Source: Triglochin maritima
Lineage: Eukaryota; Streptophyta; Magnoliopsida; Alismatales; Juncaginaceae
Reading direction: 5' to 3'
Length of the DNA stretch: 64,000 nt
NCBI GenBank assembly: GCA_963682175.1
Contig: OY821791.1
Coordinates: forward strand, 27,154,326-27,218,325
The stretch's first letter is position 1. Every line of letters starts with the position of its first letter. Of this stretch, positions 34,079 to 46,420 are shown one piece after another. The notes beneath the pieces are model-generated. The model was not told where the DNA came from. It saw nothing but the letters and a program-made list of their open reading frames with translations, and made no database searches. Made by a program: the position numbers and the translations under genes.

Positions 34079-36728
34079 TCAATCATCAAGCCAATCTACA
34101 TGGTTCCTCAATCCCATGGACTCGAAATGCATTTCGCCCTTGGCTTGGGATAAGGGTTTTGTGAATGGATCAGCTGTGTTGTTGTTGGTGTCCACCCATA
34201 ATAGATTTATTTTGCCTTCGTCGATGAGGTCACGTGTCACAAAGTACTTACGATCCATGTACTTCACTTTGTGGTGTGATCTAGGATCCTTGATTTGCGA
34301 GATAGATGCACTATTATCGCAAAATAGCTCGATGGGTCCCTCGCTCGTGGGAACTACTCCAAGCTCTTCAAGGAACTTCTTGATCCACACTCCTTCCTTG
34401 CTCGCTTCAGCGACAACCATTACTTCTGAAGCAGTGGTTGAATCGGCCGTAGTGGTTTCCTTCCAACTACGCCAACTCACAGCTCCACCATTCAGAAGAA
34501 AGACATATCCTGATTGCGACCTTCTATCGTTTGGATCACTCATGAAACTTGCATCTGAGTACCCTTCGGCTATCAATTCCCTTTTTCCTCCATAAACAAG
34601 AATCTTATCCTTAGTCCGATTAAGGTACTTCAGGATATTCTTGACCGCAGTCCAATGCTCAGGACCTGCGTTGGATTGGTGACGACTTGTCACGCTTAGA
34701 GCATACGAGACATCGGGTCTTGTGCAAGTCATCACGTACATGATTGACCCAATTGTCGAAGCATAAGGGACATCCTTCATGTACTCTAAGTCCTTACGTG
34801 ATTGCACACGTTGAGACTTCTTGAGTTGCACACCCATACTCATTGGCACACTGCTCTTTTTGGAGTTGTTCATCTTGAACCTTTCCAAGACCTTGTCAAT
34901 GTACGCACGTTGACTGAGGCCAATGAGTCTACGGGATCTATCTCGATATATCTTGATTCCCAAGATGTATTGAGACTCACCCATATCTTTCTTTGAAAAT
35001 GCAGATTTCAATGAACTTCTCGTTTGCTCAAGCAAAGGAATATGATTGCCCATAAGCAATATGTCATCGACATATAATATTAGGAATACTACATGGCTCC
35101 CACTAACCTTCTTGTATACACAAGGTTCTTCCTTACTTTGAATGAAGTGAAGCTTCTTTACTTCCTCGTCAAAGCGTTTGTTCCAGCTCCTTGATGCTTG
35201 CTTTAATCCATAAATGGATCTTTGAAGCTTGCATACCTTCTCGCTATTCTTTGGATCTTCAAAACCTTGAGGTTGTACCATGTACACATCCTCCTCCAAG
35301 TTCCCATTGAGTAACGCCGTTTTGACATCCATTTCCCATATTTCATAATCATGAAATGCGGCAATAGCGAGCATAATCCGAATAGACTTGAACATGGCAA
35401 CTGGTGAAAAAGTTTCATCATAGTCAATTCCTTGAACTTGAGTGAAACCTTTTGCTACAAGCCTCGTTTTGTAGGTTGTCAAGTTCCCATACATGTCCAT
35501 CTTCCTCTTAAAAACCCATTTATTTTGAATGGCCTTTTTCCCTTGAGGAAGGTCAACCAAGTTCCATACTTGATTATCATACATGGATTCTATTTCGGAT
35601 TCCATGGCCTTAAGCCATAGTTTGGAGTCTTCCCTTTCCATTGCTTCTTGGAAGGTCAAGGGATCATTGGTATCTAGTACCATGATCTCATGAAGTCTCA
35701 AATATATATCGGGTTTCTTCCTTTCCCTTGTTGACCTTCTTAGTTCTTTTGGTTCTTCTCGTGTCTCTCGAACTTCTTCCACAATTTCTTGAGGAGTGGG
35801 TTCACGTTCAACTCTTGAACGTACACTAGGTGGGGACGATTGAGATTCTCTCACAATTTCTTGCGAGGGTCTCTCACTCACGCTCCCACTAACCAAAGGA
35901 ATCTCGGTTTGGCCTTCATGATCTTGAATGTCATCATTCATGTCATGATCTTGTAGAGTATCTTGAGTTTCCTCAAGCACAACCCTACTCCCACTACTTT
36001 TTACCCTTTCCAGAAATTCCTTTTCCAGAAATGTGGCATCCCTCTCTACAATCACTCGATTGGAGGTGATATGCCAAAAGTAGTATCCTCTTGTCTCACG
36101 AGGATAACCTATAAAGAAGCACTTATCCGCTTTTGGTTGAAGTTTGGTCGACATCAATTTCTTGACGTAAGCCTCACAACCCCAAATCTTGAGAAAACTG
36201 AGCTTAGTTGTTTTACCACTCCATAGCTCATAAGGAGTTTTCTCCACGGATTTGGATGGAACATTATTTAGTGTGTAAGCCGCAGTTTGTAGTGCATAAC
36301 TCCAAAAGTAAAGAGGTAATTCCGCATGACTCATCATTGACCGAACCATGTCGAGCAATGTCCTATTCCTCCTTTCGGATACCCCATTCCACTGAGGTGT
36401 ACCGGGAGGGGTGAGTTGAGGTATAATACCAAACTCCTTTAGGTATGAGTTAAATTCGGCACTTAAGTACTCACCTCCACGATCTGTTCGTAGAGACTTG
36501 ATTTTCTTGTCGAGTTGGTTCTCTACTTCATTCTTGAATTCTTTGAACTTGTCAAAGGATTCACTTTTGTTTCTCATTAGATAAACATAGCCATAACGAC
36601 TATAATTATCCGTGAACGTAATGAAGTACCTGAAACCATCTCGTGCACTAGTACTCATTGGACCACATACATCGGAATGTATCAAATCCAATAAGCCACT
36701 CGCCCTTGGACCTTTCTTCTTGAAAGGC
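34079..36728 (-). pseudogene. G integrase, reverse transcriptase and RNase H (870-codon open frame)
   Basis: The frame is open from about 36691 to the stop at 34079. With residue 1 at 36691, integrase carries the DDE residues D7 (IHSDVCG), D70 (RTDRGGEY) and E106 (GVSERRN). The C-terminal integrase region runs to about 225. A charged linker precedes the reverse transcriptase (about 345-590), with the active site YVDD at 540-543. RNase H has D713 (YSDASF), D792 (CDNSAS) and the C-terminal DPFTKPLS at 841. All catalytic residues I can see are kept. It is separated from the protease frame by a one-base change at the T-run 36729-36734, so as it stands it is not translated with gag. Confidence 0.93.
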
Positions 36729-37397
36729 TTTTTTGGTCATTTTTCCCATTATACATGGTTGGCACGTCTCCAATGATTTAAAATCAAGTAGACCAAGAAG
36801 GTTAGCTTCTTGCAATTTCTTGATGCGCTTTTCATTTATGTGACCAAGATGATAGTGCCACAAGAGAGTATCATTCTCGTGAGTGGTCTTAAGTCTTTTG
36901 TTATTGATATTAAAGATTTGTTTATCATTCAATTCAAGCAAATAGAGACCATTCTTTATGAATGCATTTGCATAGAAAACACCATTCTTCGATATAGACA
37001 AGCAAAAATTTGAAATATTTATATTAAAATTATCCATATCTAAACATGATACAGAAATAATGTTCTTGCTAATCGAAGGTACATAATAAACATTCTTTAG
37101 ACATAAATTTAAACCACTACATAATTGAAGCACCACAGAACCTTGTGCAACCGCAGACACGTTCGCACCATTTCCGACCTTCAATTCTACCTCGTTCCTC
37201 ACGAGTTCCTTCCAATCCATGAGTAGCTGCACATTAGAAACTATGTGAGCACAAGATCCGGTATCAATTACCCAATCATGGACAGAGGTGGCTAAATTTA
37301 TTTCAATAACAAATATACCTTTGGCCTTTTTAGGGTGCCTTCGTTCAATCACTCCGTTGTCAAGGTCTTCCTTGTACTTGGGGCAATTTGGCCGGAT
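36729..37397 (-). pseudogene. G aspartic protease and GAG-pre-integrase region
   Basis: The frame continues from gag after a stop. It contains WVIDTGSCAHIVSN with the catalytic Asp of the Copia protease, then NVYYVPSISKNIISV, and the His/Cys cluster HYHLGHINEKR with CQPCIMGKM, which is the integrase zinc finger. The frame then runs off at the T-run 36729-36734, where six T/A bases replace what appears to be five. Confidence 0.88.
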
Positions 37398-37400
37398 GTG

Positions 37401-38192
37401 TCATTTTTCACCGCAGTGAAAGCACTCCATATTGGGAGTTGGAGATTTTTGAGATTTCCCCCTCGAGGCACTCGCACGAGCACCTCCTACTCCCTTGCTC
37501 TTGATTGAACCACTTTTGGTAGATTTGCCATTTCCTTTACCAATCTTTTGGCTCCTCCCATGGATGGCAAGGACTTGCTTGTCCCTACCCTTACCCATGT
37601 CAACTTCAGCAGTTTTGAGAGCGTTGTGCAGCTCCTCAAGACTCACCCCTTTTTCACGCACGTGATAGTGCATCACAAAGTCCTTGAAGGACGGGGATAG
37701 AGAGCCAAGAATCATATCGTCAGCAATGTCCTCGGGCATTGGTGAAGAGATCTTTGCCAACTTCTCAAGGTACCCTTGCATCGTGAGAAAATGCATGGAT
37801 ACCGATGTTCCCTCCGCCATATGGCACCTTGTGAGTGCGATGGTGGTCTTATAGCGCTCTTTTCGGGCACTATCCATGAACATCTTAGATAAAGCCTCCA
37901 TGGTCTTCTTGGGTTTTGAGTCCAAGTATTTCGCTTGGAGCGAGTCACCCATGGATGCTAGCATAAGACCGTGAACTTGGTTCTCTTGGTCTTCCCACTT
38001 GGCTTTAGCCTCTTTCTCTTCATCGGTTAATCTCTCATTCCATTTTGGGATTGGACCTTCCAAAATGTGAGACGGTTTCTCAAACTTTAACACGATGTTG
38101 AGTTTGAGTTGCCAACCAATGAAGCTTGAGCCATCATTTGCTAAAGGGTGTTTTTCTATCATGGATCGTACGATAGGTTTGATGTTCGACAT
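37401..38192 (-). pseudogene. G gag with zinc knuckle interrupted by TGA
   Basis: I place the start at the ATG at 38192 (MSNIKPIVRS), the usual Copia gag opening, though the frame is open to 38228. The body is a UBN2-type gag with WQLKLNIVLKFEKPSHIL near the start and LMLASMGDSLQAKYL in the middle, then a basic Gly/Lys/Ser-rich tail. The zinc knuckle CFHCGEK-stop-HIRPNC fits CX2CX4HX4C except that its Gly codon is TGA (37401-37403). The protein would form the particle and bind RNA. Confidence 0.88.
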
Positions 38193-39663
38193 TTTTCTAC
38201 AAAATAAATCATACAGGTTTAATGCCAATTTTATGTTTTAATACACATGCATACATATATCGAATTTAAATGTAAATGTTGCAAATAAAAATTTTGCCCA
38301 TAAATGCAACAATCCAAGATCCCATCAATTGTAATATAGACTAGCTAAGGGCTATCGAATACATTACAATATCAAGGTAAGAAAACATTTTCTAATCACA
38401 ACCTTTTTGAATTTTAGCAACATTTAGCATCTTCAAACTCTTGTGACTCTTGTCGTTTTAATTATGAGGGAATACGACCTATCCTCGTAAGAAAACCTTT
38501 TTCCCAAAATCGAGCAAGGGCTCTAGGTAATGTTAAGAAAACTTATTTTCATTTGATACGAGATACGTTTATCCATTGTATTCACAACTAAACATACTTG
38601 GGGCTCACTAGGGTGAAACACACCTCATATATTTAATTGTGGCACAACAACAGACAACCATTATATCTCCCACTATTCCTAAAGATGGAGGGAGCTATCT
38701 CCGGCTAGGGGCGAGCAGAGTATCCCTCGATCAATGGCTGCTAGTGGATGAAATAAGAAGGAAAACTATTCTTAATTTTTGTTGGACAATTTAACATGTG
38801 ATTTAGAATTTTAGGTTATCATGCATATTATTAATTATACACATCCTAACATTCAACACATTCATCACATGCATAGCAAGATAAAAACAGAAATTAAACA
38901 TTCACACAATCCACATCGTGAGTTTATATGTTCCCCTGGATCCTCGATCCTCGATCGATGCGCTACAGCGGTGACTTCCTCTTGCACCGGAGATGTAGAT
39001 TTTACAAAAAATAAACATGCTCCTCACATTCGATAAAAACCGACTAGTGCAAGTCCTATGTAAAAACCTCTCATATGCAAATGCAACTATCTAAAAGACG
39101 GAAAGATAGAGAATTTTGGCTTTTACATACATAAGCCCCTGTATAATAATGATTACATACATTCATAATTGCTGATTTGGAACATATAAACCCACAATTC
39201 CTGCAAAGACAACTCGAGCATCCATGCACGCAATATCGCTATAAACTATGCAATCTAGTTTATCAATCATCTAGAATCCCAAACAATTCTTTGAAAAACA
39301 TTTTGAAATCCATTAAAAACGTTTTTAATTCATCCATAGTTCAAAAGATAATTTTGAACCGCTGTCCATCCAATTTCCTAGAAGGAAGATGAACAACAGT
39401 TTTTCGGTTTTGTTGATTCTCTTACAAAACAATCGTTTATACTTAAAACGAAATTATTGCAAGTTAGACTTATGTCTAAATCATAATTCTAATAATTACA
39501 TGGCATGTTTTAAACTACTTAAAACATTCAAAACGAATTATTACAAAGAATTATTTCAACAAAACATTTAAAGACCGAAAAACCGGTAAAACGAATTGTT
39601 TAAATCTAGATGGTAAACTAAATTTGTTTACAACCTTAAATCATAAGAAAATTGAACCCTAAG
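38193..39663 (-). other. G leader between primer site and gag
   Basis: About 1.5 kb of AT-rich non-coding sequence. It contains no palindrome array; the arrays are confined to the LTRs. Confidence 0.6.
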
Positions 39664-39675
39664 CTCTGATACCAC
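39664..39675 (-). promoter_or_regulatory. G primer binding site (initiator Met tRNA)
   Basis: The minus strand reads GTGGTATCAGAGC directly after the LTR end ATCCTACA, matching the complement of initiator-Met tRNA. Confidence 0.92.
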
Positions 39676-41684
39676 TGTAGGATTTCATGTTTAATTATGC
39701 ATGTATATTTTTCGAATTTTTATGCATAATAAGGATCAATTACAATTTTCTACGATTTATTTCATGCATGCATCAGTTTGTTTTAATATCTAGTTTAAAA
39801 AACTCATTAAAACAAACATGGGCTCCGAAATTTATACCTAGAAGTTCTCAAAAACTTCTTGAAGATTTGGAGACGTTGGGAATGCTTCTCGCCGTGCCGG
39901 ATGCCTCCTAGTATTCACCAAACTCTAAACAAGATCGGAGAGAGGGAAGCTAGTCTCTCAATCTCCGATAGGGTTTAGAATCTAATTACTAACCCCTCTT
40001 TAATTCCCTTGAGAAGATGATCTCTTAAGAACTAAAACTAAACTTAAGAATTAATGGATTTTCGTGGAGAATTATGGAGAGATAATTTTTGCACAAGAAA
40101 TAATGAATTGATTAATTGGGGTAATGAGATAAGCTTGTATTTATAAGCTCTCTCCAAATTACCTATTCATGTGCAACCCCTTGCCCATGATCTCATGCAA
40201 AATTCCATCTAACCATCCATTATTTGCTAACAAATAATCTTAGCAACGAATTAAATCAATTATGGACCAATTCCATGCATGATCTAATTAATTCTTAATT
40301 AATTCTGCATAAAACCGTTTGGCCGGTCGACCGTTTGCAAGGTCCGGTCGACCGTTTTGACCGCGTTTCAGTCGACCGTTCAATAACTCGGTCGACCGTT
40401 CGTAACAGGAATTATTCCATCGCAATGTTCGGTCAACCGACCGATTACATTCGGTCGACCGTTCGAACAGATGAAAATTCCCTGTTATCGGTCGAGTCAT
40501 GTCTGGTCGACCGTTTGAGCACTGTTCTGCAGACTTGTCAAATTTCGTTTTAACCCCTACAAAATTTGACATTTCGGGATTAGTAGTAAATTCACAACTT
40601 ATGTAACATATTATCCTATGTAATGATCAATCATTACACCCCATATTATTTACATCACATATGAATTTAATTTAGATTCTAATTATGTTATAAATCACAA
40701 CATAATTTTGATTTTGCTTATTCACCACATGTGTCATATTTTCACATGAAACCCGACACATCTTCTGAACTGAAAATCCGCGTTTCTTGTTTCCCAGTTT
40801 TGTGGTGTGACCTATAGGAGGATCTAAACTAAGTTGGTAGTGATACTAAGAACTTAATATCACAATCTATAAGCGGTATCTAGCTACACATTATAGCTCC
40901 CAATTAGTTAGATGTCTTAATTCCACTCGAACCAAAACCCGATCCACTTAGTGATGGAGTGCACCACTTGTGTCCGTCCATTGCCTCATGATATTAAGAA
41001 TACACACAAAGTAGTATTGTGTCATCTTTGTATTTAGTATTCATTTCTTGATCTCTTTAAGCTAGTTATAAATATGTGACTTAACTCAAATCACATTGTG
41101 CACATTATAACTTTGCTTTATCAAGGGGCCCACTAATATCATCACTCAATTAAGAGGGGCAATGATAATCTTCTGACTAACTATCTTCTCCAACAAAAGT
41201 TGTACTTAACCAACCAATGCCTTTACACTACACTTATCGATAGCTCAAGACACTAGTCTAATTAAGCATTCCTTAAGTGATCGGATATAAGTCTCATATC
41301 AAAGGACCAAAGACACAGTAAAATATTAATGACACAGAAACACATTTCTATAATATTTTACTTATTAGGTATATTCAGTATACAAAAGTAATATTTTCCT
41401 CTTTTGCATACCCGTGTTGTCACTCACTTGTAGAGCTACAATGATCTATGACCAACACGACAATATTAACTCGGTAATTAATGTCCCATGTTAATTACCA
41501 TGATTGCGAATATCTTTTGTTTTATGTAAACCAATATCTTTTAGAGCTCTACGGTTAAGGACCAAGAGCCTCTTCCTTAACACTTATAAAAGACGAATAA
41601 CATAAACAAGGAACAAAATGATTTCTTATTCAATTCATAATAATTGACATTTAAAAGTAAAACTTTTAGAACACATTCCCTTCA
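39676..41684 (-). repeat. G 5' LTR (2009 bp)
   Basis: It is collinear with the left LTR. The minus-strand TATA box is at 40138-40147. The array at 40322-40518 has five exact GGTCGACC octamers; a 39-bp segment spanning two units is missing relative to the other LTR, with the break falling inside the repeated palindrome. Confidence 0.95.
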
Positions 41685-42899
41685 CAAGATGCAAGGAAGA
41701 ATGACCTGATTGCAAGACAGAAGGACCTAAGAGCAAAACAGAATACTCCACACCATCATGGGGAGTATTTTACCAATTCGATTCGGGTCGGAGCTCCAAC
41801 AAGTATAGTAACCGCATCAAAGACCAACAATACCAGAAAGAAAAGCCCACAACAAATTCCAACGCGATCCGAAGTGTATGGACCGCTAATTGGTGGTCCA
41901 TATTACTCAGGATCCGCCCAAATTTCTCCTGGACTTGTATTAATGTTTGTTTAGGCTATTTTCTGTATTGGTTTAGTCCCACATCGGGGGATTTTCCCGG
42001 ATTAGCTTTTTCCATGGCTATAAATAGAACTCTTCACCTCCTATTGTAACCACTTCATATTTTAAGTGGCTATTCTTCCTACTAGAAGTGAGGCCTTGAA
42101 GCACACACTAAAGTAGGAGGATGCTACTTTTAATGTGAGTCATTTTAATACAAGTTTTCTTTATTATGTTGTTTGTTTTATGTTTCTTGTTTTTCTTTGC
42201 TTAATCTCATTTCATTAGTTTTATTATCTTAGTTAATATGTTTTCTTTGTTTAGGTTAATAATTAGTGTAATGTTTAGTGAGTAGTTCCATCCCCTTTGG
42301 GGGTGGAGTAGATGTACATACATGCAAATGAGAATGGATTGAATACTTTATTTCCATTGTGTTGATAAAACATGAATGTATGCTTGCTTGTTTAGGATAG
42401 AATTTATAACTTGATGAGTTTTGCCAAAATGATTAGACACCTCTCATGCTTGTTTAGGTTCTGAAATAAACATCTTGCATATGTAAATGTTAATCAACTA
42501 AGTTGGTGAATAGATTGATAGGTTTTGCCACAACATTTAGACACTTCCTATGCATGATAACACCACCTTTATTTGTGCTTAAAGAATGTGTTCAACACCC
42601 ACCTCTTTGCTTGTGTGCACTCACTCCACCCCTTAGGGGTTTTCCCATTTCTGTATTTCACCATTCTTCTTTTGTTCCTAGCTTAGTTGTCATTTCATTG
42701 TTTGTTTCTTTCGTTCGCATTTCATACTTCTTAGCGTAGTTTAGTGTAGAGTAGCATAACCAATCTTTCTCCCCCAATTTTTGCCACTTGATTTCTGATA
42801 AACAAGAGGCTGCTCACCTCCCTGAGGACGACCCGTACTTGCCACCGCTTCATCGCGGCCGTGCACTTGCGGTTTAATTAAAACGTTCAACAAGTTTTT

Positions 42900-42917
42900 T
42901 GGCGCCGTTGCCGGGGA
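42900..42917 (+). promoter_or_regulatory. A1 primer binding site (tRNA-Asp)
   Basis: TGGCGCCGTTGCCGGGGA lies eight bases after the LTR end and matches the complement of the plant tRNA-Asp 3' end over 18 bases. Confidence 0.92.
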
Positions 42918-44101
42918 GGTGCCAGTCCAGACTCTTGTTTGGACGATTCGAGTGGATTTAATTTTTGTTTTGTAGTTTTTCTTTGTTTCAGGAGACTTGG
43001 AGTCGAAAGGAGAGGCATCTGGAAAAATTTGGAGGAAAGCTGGGTAGTTTGGACCGCTAATCAGCGGTCTGGTGAGCTGCTTTTGCCTTCTTATTTCTTT
43101 GTCATGTTGCCATAATTGTTCTAGTAATCTGGGACTCAATTTTGCATGTTCTGACTCTTAGATTGTTCCCAGATTAGTAATCAACTTCCCTTAAGCAACT
43201 TGGACCTTAAAACTCAAAGCAAAAGATTAGGCATTCTTTTTGTTTAGCTCATGCATCATGTATGTGACTTAGGCATTTAGATTGTCTTTTATCTTAGCTT
43301 TATTTTCTGTTGCTGAGAGCTGGCGTGAGGTACGCACCTTCTACTCTCATTCATGCATTTCGTATGAACATGCATTTGTTAGTAGGAAGTGCATTGCAAC
43401 AAGTATGAGTTGAGCGGTTCTTTGGAGAGTTGATTTCTAGATTAGGACTCCAAAATGCTACTAAGCAGGGGTTGTCCCATAAAAGATAAGGTGGGGGATT
43501 TCATCACCCTTTCCTTCGCCCCCAAAAACCACACTAATCAAGAGCCTAATTTTAAAATCAAGTAGACATTGGCCCTAAGGATTTCGGGCGCATTAGGAGA
43601 GTGATCCGGTCCCGACCGTCATGACCTGATCGGCGTTGCCCACTTTGTCGATAGTAGGAGAGACGAGATCCCCGGATCTTGGCTCACTTGCTGGGCTTTG
43701 TGGTCCTCGTCGTAGGGAGGTGAGGCGTGTTGAGGCCGTGTGACCTCGCAGTTAGGCGTCGTCTAGCTGTAAGGACCTATAGCGACCTTAGGATTGCTTG
43801 AGCCTTGTTTGCTTGTGTGCTTCTACCTGTACCCATCCACCGTAACATAAGGACTTCTTCCTTTCTCTCCTGAGTCATTCTTTCTCTCCTGTGTTTCCCC
43901 GTCTGCTCCTCTACATACATTCTTTGTTAAAAAAAACAAAAAAAGAAGAAGAAAGTTTTGGTTTGTGTGTGTGCACCTTTGTGCATGCTTTCGTGGACAC
44001 GAGACGAGAGTGGTCGTTTGACGAGGCGCGTTGTCAACCCAGCTTTGGTAGTTGACTTCTCGATGCCTTTCTCCTCTCGTGTCGCACGCAATCCGGGTTC
44101 A
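42918..44101 (+). other. A1 leader
   Basis: Non-coding leader with a near-palindrome GACCGCTAATCAGCGGTC (43052-43069) related to those in the LTR. A block at 43475-43514 is shared with A2 and with family B. GAGGTACGCACC near 43329 resembles a 5' splice site. A T/C-rich stretch precedes the gag start. Confidence 0.65.
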
Positions 44102-45900
44102 ATGGCTGCTAATTTCCGTGAGGAGGAGTAGTTGCTGGACCCACCTGCTCCACCAGTGCTTCCAGTTGTCGTTCCCATACCTCTACGTGATCGATGCTAC
44201 CGGAGCCGTACGGCTCTACCCCTCATGCATCGTATTACCAGAGGCTAATGGGAACCATTTTGAGGTTAACCCTCAGTTTATTTCCATGCTCCCTCACTTC
44301 ACTGGGAAAGGTGACCCCTATATCTTTCTCAGGGAATTTGAGGAGGTTTGTGCTATGTTCAAGCTGCAACAACTTAGCACAGACTCCATCCATCTTAGGC
44401 TTGTCCCCTTTGCGCTGAAGGATGACGCCAAGAAGTGGTTGTACAGCAACCAGGCGAATGCCTTTAGGACTTCGAATGAGTTTCAATCTGCATTCCTCAA
44501 GAAGTACTTCCCAAATCATCAGACTCAAAAATTGAGGAACGAAATCAATTCGTTCTATCAACTTGAGACCGAGACATTTCATGCATATCTAGAGAGGTTC
44601 AAGGAGCTACTATCCTCATGCCCTCACCATGGCATTGAGTTGTGGCATCTTTGTTAGATTGTTTACGAGGGTCTTCACATCCCGTCCCGGACGCTCCTTG
44701 AGTCCATGTGTCAAGTAGAGTTCTTAGGAAAGGATGAAAGGGAGGCATGGGCTTTCCTAGAAGACCTTGCTGAGAAAACCATGCAATGGGAGAGTGTGAG
44801 GGAACCACCTGCATTATCTAGTATAGGAGTGAGGATCGCGAATGCAAACTCGACTAGATCAGGTGCCGCATTTGCTATTGATACCACTACGGCCACCGAG
44901 GCGCGCATGGCGGCCTTAATGCGTCGTATGGATTCGATTGAGCCCCAAAACCAACAAGGTGCACCTCACATGTCCACATCTGGTCCAATTCCCTGTCATT
45001 CATGTGGTAGGATAGGTCATGTAGAAAGCGAGTGTGAGTCCATTCCTCCTGAGATGGAGCATGTCAACGCCATCTATGATAGTGCTAGGAATGACCCATA
45101 CTCATCATCTTATAATCCTGGATGGAGGAACCACCCCAATTTTTCATTGAACCAAACTAATGCCCAGGGTGGTCCTTCAAACTCCTCTAGACCACATTAC
45201 CAATCACACCAACCTCCCATGCATGCACATTCCTATCAGCCACCCCAAGCGCAAACCACCAATCAATCGGGTTTCCCAAATTCCAATAATATGGAAACCC
45301 GAATCAATTCGCTTGAGACCTTGACTCGTGGACTTGAAAACTCAATGAAAAATTTTATGTCAACCACGAGTCAAGTTCTCACTTCAAATCAGCAGACCAT
45401 CAAATCTCTAGAGCTTCAGATGGGCCAATTGGCTCAGTCTGTACATGAAAGAGAGAGAGGGTCTTTTGCTAGCCAGCCTGAGGCTAACCCCCGTATGTAC
45501 CAACAACAACACATGCAAAATGAGAATGTGGTACCTCGGGGGAGGCAAGTGAACCATGTGGAGAAACCTATTCACAATGTCAATTCCATTGTGACCTTAA
45601 GGAATGGAAAACAGGTTGACAATCACATTTCCTTGCCACACCCACCACCATCGATGCAGCCCCTTAGTGGGAATGGTGGTGAAGAAGAGGCTGAGGGTGA
45701 GGGTAATACACCAAGGCTTCTTTCTCAGGCACCGCAGAAAACCTACCTGCCAAAAGCTCCCTATCCAAGTAGGTTAATCAAAAAGCAGAGTGACACAATG
45801 GACAAGATATTAGAGGTGTTTAAGCAAGTGAAGGTTAACATCCCCTTGTTGGATGTCATCCAACAAATACCTCAATATGCCAAAGTGTTGAAGGATCTCT
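44102..45900 (+). pseudogene. A1 gag (capsid region and zinc knuckle), with stops and a frameshift
   Basis: The likely start ATG at 44102 (MAANFREEE) hits a stop within ten codons and a frameshift near 44195; the remaining frame is readable from about 44195. The capsid-like region has LPHFTGKGDPYIFLREFEEV, KKWLYSNQ, KKYFPNHQTQKLRNEI and the LSSCPHHGIELWHLC end, as in Athila/Tat gag. A TAG (44655-44657) replaces a Gln codon that A3 keeps. A CX2CX4HX4C knuckle follows (CHSCGRIGHVESEC, 44994-45035), then GWRNHPNFS, a Gln-rich region and QVKVNIPLLDVIQQ. Confidence 0.88.
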
Positions 45901-46420
45901 GCACAACCAAGAGGAAGACCAATGTTCCTAAGAAAGCATTCTTGGCTGCAAATATAAGCTCTCTTTTGTCCAATCCCACCTACACAAAATACAAGGACCC
46001 TGGGTGTCCTACTATTCAGTGTACGATAGGGGACACTAGAATGAGCAATGTTTTGCTTGATTTAGGATCAGCGGTCAACCTCCTCCCATTCTCTGTTTAT
46101 CAACAGTTGAACTTGGGGGAATTGAAACCAACTAAGATCACCCTCCAATTGGCGGATAGATCTATTCGTATTCCCATGGGGATTATTGAGGACGTGCTTA
46201 TCAAAGTTGGAGATTTTATATTTCCAGTCGATTTTGTTGTCCTCGATACCAATCCTGTTGCGAACACCCACTGTCAAATACCTTTCATTTGGGTAGACCA
46301 TTTCTGGCCACCTCCAATGCCTTGATTAATTGTAGAAATGGTCTCATGAAGCTCTCATTCGGTAACATGAGTGCTGAGTTTCATGTGTTCAACTCTGGTA
46401 GGCAACAGGAACCCATGGAT
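45901..46420 (+). pseudogene. A1 retroviral-type aspartic protease domain, frameshifted
   Basis: VLLDLGSAVNLLPFSVYQQL carries the catalytic Asp in a DLGS context, as Athila/Tat elements have in place of DTGA/DSGA. LQLADRSIRIPMGIIEDVLI and FPVDFVVLD follow. The flap-to-end motif GRPFLATSNALINC is in another frame because one T is missing near 46290, compared with A3. The enzyme would mature the gag protein. Confidence 0.87.

Larger units (their letters stand above)
31947..41684 (-). mobile_element. G: nearly complete Copia element (9.7 kb) inserted in the A1 LTR
   Basis: Perfect CAAGA duplications flank it (31942-31946 and 41685-41689). The right LTR (39676-41684) is the 5' LTR and the left (31947-33994) the 3' LTR. 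An initiator-Met primer site, gag, protease, integrase, reverse transcriptase and RNase H lie in normal Copia order. One nonsense codon and one frameshift interrupt the polyprotein. The protein features and 2-kb LTRs suggest the Tork/TAR/Angela group. It is the most recent large insertion in the nest. Confidence 0.95.
31769..42892 (+). repeat. A1 5' LTR, split at 31946/41690 by the G element
   Basis: The first 178 bp (31769-31946) and the rest (41690-42892) join to an LTR collinear with the 3' LTR at 48650. The TATA box TATAAATA is at 42019-42026. One family A palindrome is present (41881-41898, decayed), whereas the 3' LTR has two, which explains most of the 20-bp length difference. The U5 hairpin stem is at 42845-42858. 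Confidence 0.9.

Noticed and set aside
44052..44101. ATG at 44052 as the true start of A1 gag
   Set aside because: The upstream residues do not resemble gag. The better start is at 44102 in another frame, which shifts into the gag frame near 44195.
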